From NCBI RefSeq assembly GCF_002428305.1, contig NZ_DIVJ01000049.1:48536-112535 (forward strand): DNA of 64,000 bases, given 5' to 3'. Positions 61,423-64,000 of the stretch are shown here, piece by piece. The position numbers and the translations under genes were made by a program. The stretch comes from Flavobacterium sp. UBA6135. GTDB taxonomy: Bacteria; Bacteroidota; Bacteroidia; Flavobacteriales; Flavobacteriaceae. Numbering within the stretch: position 1 is the stretch's first letter; the number at the start of each line of letters is the position of its first letter. Under the pieces are notes generated by a model that was not told the origin of the DNA, made no database searches, and saw only the letters and a program-made list of their open reading frames with translations.

Positions 61423-62064
61423 ATGAAAAAATTAGCTTTTATTATTTTATTAAGTTCAGCATTTGCAACTTCAAATGCTCAAACAAACGATTCTTCAACT
61501 TCAGGAGCAAGTTTTGGTTTCAAAGGAGGGGTAAACTTCTCCAATCTCTATACTGACGATGTTGATGACAACAATGTACTAACAGGTTTTAATGCAGGTA
61601 TATTTATATCGCTGCCTTTAACTGAAATGTTTTCCATTCAACCTGAGTTTTTATACACAACAAAAGGAGCTGAGTTGGTGTATAACAATGCTTTTGCTCA
61701 AGGTACCGGTAAATTCAGATTAAATTATATTGAAGTGCCTGTTTTATTGAAAGTCAACTTGACTAATAATTTAAATATTCATGCCGGACCTTATTTTGCC
61801 TATTTAATTGATGCAAAAATTAGTAATGAATCATCTAGCGGAAATTTTGACTTTGAAGACAATCTTAACAATGATGATTTTAACAAATTTGATTATGGAT
61901 TATCTGCCGGAATTGGATTTGATTTTGACTCATTCGGAATTGGAGCCAGATACAATTATGGTTTAGCAACTGTTGGAAAAGAGAGGGATTTTTTGGGCTC
62001 AACTTACACATTCCCGGATGCTAAAAACAGTAACTTAAGTATTTATGCAGCAATTAAATTTTAA
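61423..62064 (+). CDS. Outer-membrane beta-barrel protein (porin-like)
   Basis: A 213-residue protein with a signal peptide (ends TSNAQ) and a beta-barrel pattern: FGFKGGVNFSNLYTDD, FSIQPEFLYTTKGAEL, LNYIEVPVLLKVNL, and a C-terminal strand ending in Phe (IYAAIKF). It resembles the outer-membrane protein beta-barrel (OMP_b-brl_2) family. The loop NFDFEDNLNNDDFNK is acidic. Confidence 0.88.
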   Translation: MKKLAFIILLSSAFATSNAQTNDSSTSGASFGFKGGVNFSNLYTDDVDDNNVLTGFNAGIFISLPLTEMFSIQPEFLYTTKGAELVYNNAFAQGTGKFRLNYIEVPVLLKVNLTNNLNIHAGPYFAYLIDAKISNESSSGNFDFEDNLNNDDFNKFDYGLSAGIGFDFDSFGIGARYNYGLATVGKERDFLGSTYTFPDAKNSNLSIYAAIKF

Positions 62065-62088
62065 TTAGTAACCTTAAAAACAGTCATT

Positions 62089-62241
62089 ATGTCAAACTTG
62101 TTATATACCATCGCAGTAATATTAGTGATACTTTGGGCTCTGGGATTTTTTGTCTACAGCATAGGGTCAATTATTCACATATTATTAGTCATTGCAGTCA
62201 TTGCAATTTTATTTAGACTAATAAAAGGAAGTAAAATATAA
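62089..62241 (+). CDS. lmo0937-family small membrane protein
   Basis: A 50-residue protein of two hydrophobic segments (MSNLLYTIAVILVILWALGF and HILLVIAVIAILFRLI), close in pattern to lmo0937-family proteins, which often occur near stress genes. It lies 24 bases after the barrel protein and 20 before the YtxH gene. It is short and easily missed. Confidence 0.8.
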   Translation: MSNLLYTIAVILVILWALGFFVYSIGSIIHILLVIAVIAILFRLIKGSKI

Positions 62242-62261
62242 ACCATTTAAATATAATTATT

Positions 62262-62531
62262 ATGAAATCAGGAAATGTAGTATTAGGAGTTTTAGGCGGT
62301 TTAGCCGCTGGAGCAATTTTAGGTGTATTGTTTGCACCGGATAAAGGTGTAAATACCAGAAAAAAAATTGCCCAAAAAAGTAATGAACTTAAAAACAATG
62401 TAAAAGATAGTTTTAATGATTTTTTAAGTTCAGTTGAAGATCAATACCACAATATTTCTTCTAAAGCAGGAGAATTTGTGGATGAGGGAAAAGCAAATCT
62501 GGAAAAATTTAATCGCGAGTTAAACAAATAA
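62262..62531 (+). CDS. YtxH domain protein
   Basis: An 89-residue protein: hydrophobic Gly/Ala segment VVLGVLGGLAAGAILGVLFAP then a coiled charged tail (KKIAQKSNELKNNVKDSF). This is the YtxH pattern seen in stress-induced small proteins. It is 8 bases from the next gene. Confidence 0.9.
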   Translation: MKSGNVVLGVLGGLAAGAILGVLFAPDKGVNTRKKIAQKSNELKNNVKDSFNDFLSSVEDQYHNISSKAGEFVDEGKANLEKFNRELNK

Positions 62532-62539
62532 GAACACCT

Positions 62540-62926
62540 ATGGAAAATATAGCCACAAATATTGAAAAACTTTATGATAAAGCAGAACAGTATTCAAGAA
62601 CAAGTGTTGAACTTATTAAATTGAATGCTATAGACAAATCATCTGATGTAATTTCATCACTTGCTGTTATTGCTTCTTTAGCTTTCATTGTGGCTATATT
62701 TACCTTATTTGTTAATATCGGAATTGCTCTGCTTATCGGAAATATGCTAGAGGACATTGCATTAGGTTTTTTTATCATTTCGGGTTTTTATGTTGTTTTG
62801 GGAATAGTAGTTTTTATTTTCAGAAAATCATTAATAAAAATTCCGATTGATAATTTAGTTGTGGGAAAATTGATGAAGAAACGATACCAAAAAAATCTAG
62901 AAACTCAAATCAATAATTCAAAATAG
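62540..62926 (+). CDS. Phage-holin-like (DUF1469-type) membrane protein
   Basis: A 128-residue protein with two or three membrane helices (about 36-65 and 70-95) and charged termini. It matches the pattern of the putative holin/DUF1469 group. It is not accompanied by phage genes; in this block it is a chromosomal membrane protein. Co-transcribed with YtxH and the next gene (6 bases). Confidence 0.82.
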   Translation: MENIATNIEKLYDKAEQYSRTSVELIKLNAIDKSSDVISSLAVIASLAFIVAIFTLFVNIGIALLIGNMLEDIALGFFIISGFYVVLGIVVFIFRKSLIKIPIDNLVVGKLMKKRYQKNLETQINNSK

Positions 62927-62932
62927 ACAACT

Positions 62933-63274
62933 ATGAAAAAGTTAAATCAAACCGAATTATTAGATCAGAGAATTGCAGAATTAACCTTGCAACACAATCA
63001 AGAATTGGTTGAACTAAAACAACAGTTTCATGCTGTTAAAAACAGTATGTCTCCAACAAATATTGTACAACAAGGTTTAAATGGATTCTATCAAACTTTT
63101 GTAAATAAAGAAAATCTGATGTCCACAATACTAAGTATTATTGGCGGCTATGTCTCAAAAAAAGTGGTCATTGGAAAATCAGATAGTTCAATAAAAAAAA
63201 TAATTGGAAATGTTTTACAGTTTTTCGTGACCAGTTATTTAACAAAGAAAAATACAAAAACTCAAACCGAATAA
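62933..63274 (+). CDS. Hypothetical protein of the envelope/stress block
   Basis: A 113-residue protein with an N-terminal coiled coil (LLDQRIAELTLQHNQELVELK), a moderately hydrophobic middle (MSTILSIIGGYVSKKVVIG) and a charged end. It is probably a membrane-associated partner of the YtxH and holin-like proteins. Function unknown. Confidence 0.7.
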   Translation: MKKLNQTELLDQRIAELTLQHNQELVELKQQFHAVKNSMSPTNIVQQGLNGFYQTFVNKENLMSTILSIIGGYVSKKVVIGKSDSSIKKIIGNVLQFFVTSYLTKKNTKTQTE

Positions 63275-63293
63275 TAACAAAAAATTTAAAAAA

Positions 63294-63956
63294 ATGAAAA
63301 ATTTAAAAATCCTTTTTGTAGCTGCAATAGTTGCTGTCACATTTGGCTCGTGTACTGATGAAAAGAAAACACAAGCTGACAAAGCCGTAAACAATTTTAC
63401 AAGCTATGTTGACTCGCTTAGCGGTGTTGCTGCTGAAAACATGTCAGAAAGCTGGGAATCTGTTGAAAACACTTATATTGATAAAAAAATACAAGCAGAA
63501 ACTGCATTGGAAAATGTAGAAGATAGAATGGAATGGGATAATAAAGTTGATGAATCTTCAAAAAAATATGAAGAATACAAAATGAACTATCTTGCCATAA
63601 GACAAACTATGGAAGCTCAGAATGCTAAAGCAAAATTGAGAAGTTCACTTTTTAATGGTAGAGAAATTGGTAACGATATGGACTTTAGCTGGGTTAACAA
63701 AGATAACATTTTGAACACGTTTGATACTTTTGTAAATACCGTTGCAGATAATAAGGATAAGTATTCAAGAGAAGATTGGGATGAAATCAAAATGCTTTAT
63801 GAAGCATTGGGTACTCGAAAAAATACCGTTGAAAAAGAAGGTTTAACTTCATCTGATAATATGAAAATTGCAGGTCTAAAAGTTAAATTTGCACCAATGT
63901 ATACCCTAAATAGAATGGGAGCAAAAGCTGAAGAAAACGCCGAAGCAAAACAATAA
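63294..63956 (+). CDS. DUF6565-like lipoprotein
   Basis: A 220-residue lipoprotein (lipobox FGSC, Cys20) rich in helices and charged residues, with NFTSYVDSLSGVAAENMSESW and many Glu/Lys. It resembles helical lipoproteins of Flavobacteriaceae. It is the last gene of the block before an incomplete terminator at the window edge (AAAAGAAGCCGTCTCAC at 63977-63993). Function unknown. Confidence 0.72.
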   Translation: MKNLKILFVAAIVAVTFGSCTDEKKTQADKAVNNFTSYVDSLSGVAAENMSESWESVENTYIDKKIQAETALENVEDRMEWDNKVDESSKKYEEYKMNYLAIRQTMEAQNAKAKLRSSLFNGREIGNDMDFSWVNKDNILNTFDTFVNTVADNKDKYSREDWDEIKMLYEALGTRKNTVEKEGLTSSDNMKIAGLKVKFAPMYTLNRMGAKAEENAEAKQ

Positions 63957-64000
63957 CCTACACCTATTTTGAATGAAAAGAAGCCGTCTCACAACTAGAG

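Noticed and set aside
62540..62926. Holin-like protein as sign of a prophage
   Set aside because: No lysin, terminase, capsid, tail or integrase genes are nearby; the protein fits a chromosomal DUF1469-type membrane family.

Overview
The window is about 64 kb of AT-rich chromosome from a member of the Bacteroidota, most probably a Flavobacterium-like Flavobacteriaceae. The evidence is: many promoters of the Bacteroidota form TTG-N19-TAnnTTTG; almost no Shine-Dalgarno sequences; a type IX secretion (T9SS) C-terminal sorting domain; bacillithiol biosynthesis (BshC); the L28-L33-DUF4295 order; glutamine synthetase III; and a 1115-residue SecA without a C-terminal zinc motif. No rRNA, tRNA, CRISPR array, insertion sequence or prophage was seen. 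Most genes are ordinary chromosomal genes.

Layout. 1-2.9 kb: bshC 3' end, ndk, DUF721 protein, lipoprotein, serine hydrolase. 2.9-9 kb (minus strand): sulfurtransferase, ftsY, L28/L33/DUF4295, cinA, HPt protein, FAH-fold enzyme, DnaQ-type exonuclease. 9-12 kb: lipoyl E2 acyltransferase and a family 2 glycosyltransferase. 12-24.5 kb (plus): ABC-F ATPase, methyltransferase, LolD-like ATPase, ATP-grasp enzyme, cobalamin adenosyltransferase, secA, mlaEFD. 24.5-28 kb: FAD-linked oxidase, AEC transporter, MeaB GTPase. 28-29.7 kb: a three-gene HipB/HipS/HipT-like toxin-antitoxin operon. 29.8-37 kb (minus): purM, two paralogous double-OmpA proteins, glutamine synthetase III, Na+/Ca2+ exchanger, collagen-stub lipoprotein. 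38-42 kb: a 1324-residue T9SS surface protein with seven 83-residue repeats. 42-55 kb: NTF2-like protein, membrane hydrolase, autoregulated-looking Fic protein, two alpha/beta hydrolases, fused IcmF mutase, DUF4197 lipoprotein, BtuF-like protein, MORN protein, DUF2490 protein, pyrF. 55.4-64 kb (plus): an envelope and stress block with CsbD, AI-2E family permease, AraC regulator, response regulator, CHASE3-PAS histidine kinase, YihY, a beta-barrel protein and a run of small membrane proteins (lmo0937, YtxH, holin-like).

How genes relate. Four cobalamin-linked genes (adenosyltransferase, MeaB, IcmF, BtuF-like) lie within 36 kb but are not one operon. MlaEFD, SecA, the LolD-like ATPase, the OmpA proteins and the terminal block all concern the envelope. 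Two regulatory systems have striking operator-like repeats at their promoters: the HipBST-like operon (four GGTATA/TATACC sites) and the fic gene (CGTATCA words in 10-bp steps around a consensus promoter). Several promoters are nested in, or abut, the terminator of the preceding gene (ftsY, secA, glnN).

The most unusual unexplained structure is a set of short degenerate tandem repeats, often as inverted arms, at gene borders: 371-398, 861-976, 11853-12003, 13879-13972, 16626-16733, 17307-17366, 30007-30032, 49902-49928 and 50711-50732. One similar array lies in frame inside the glycosyltransferase gene.
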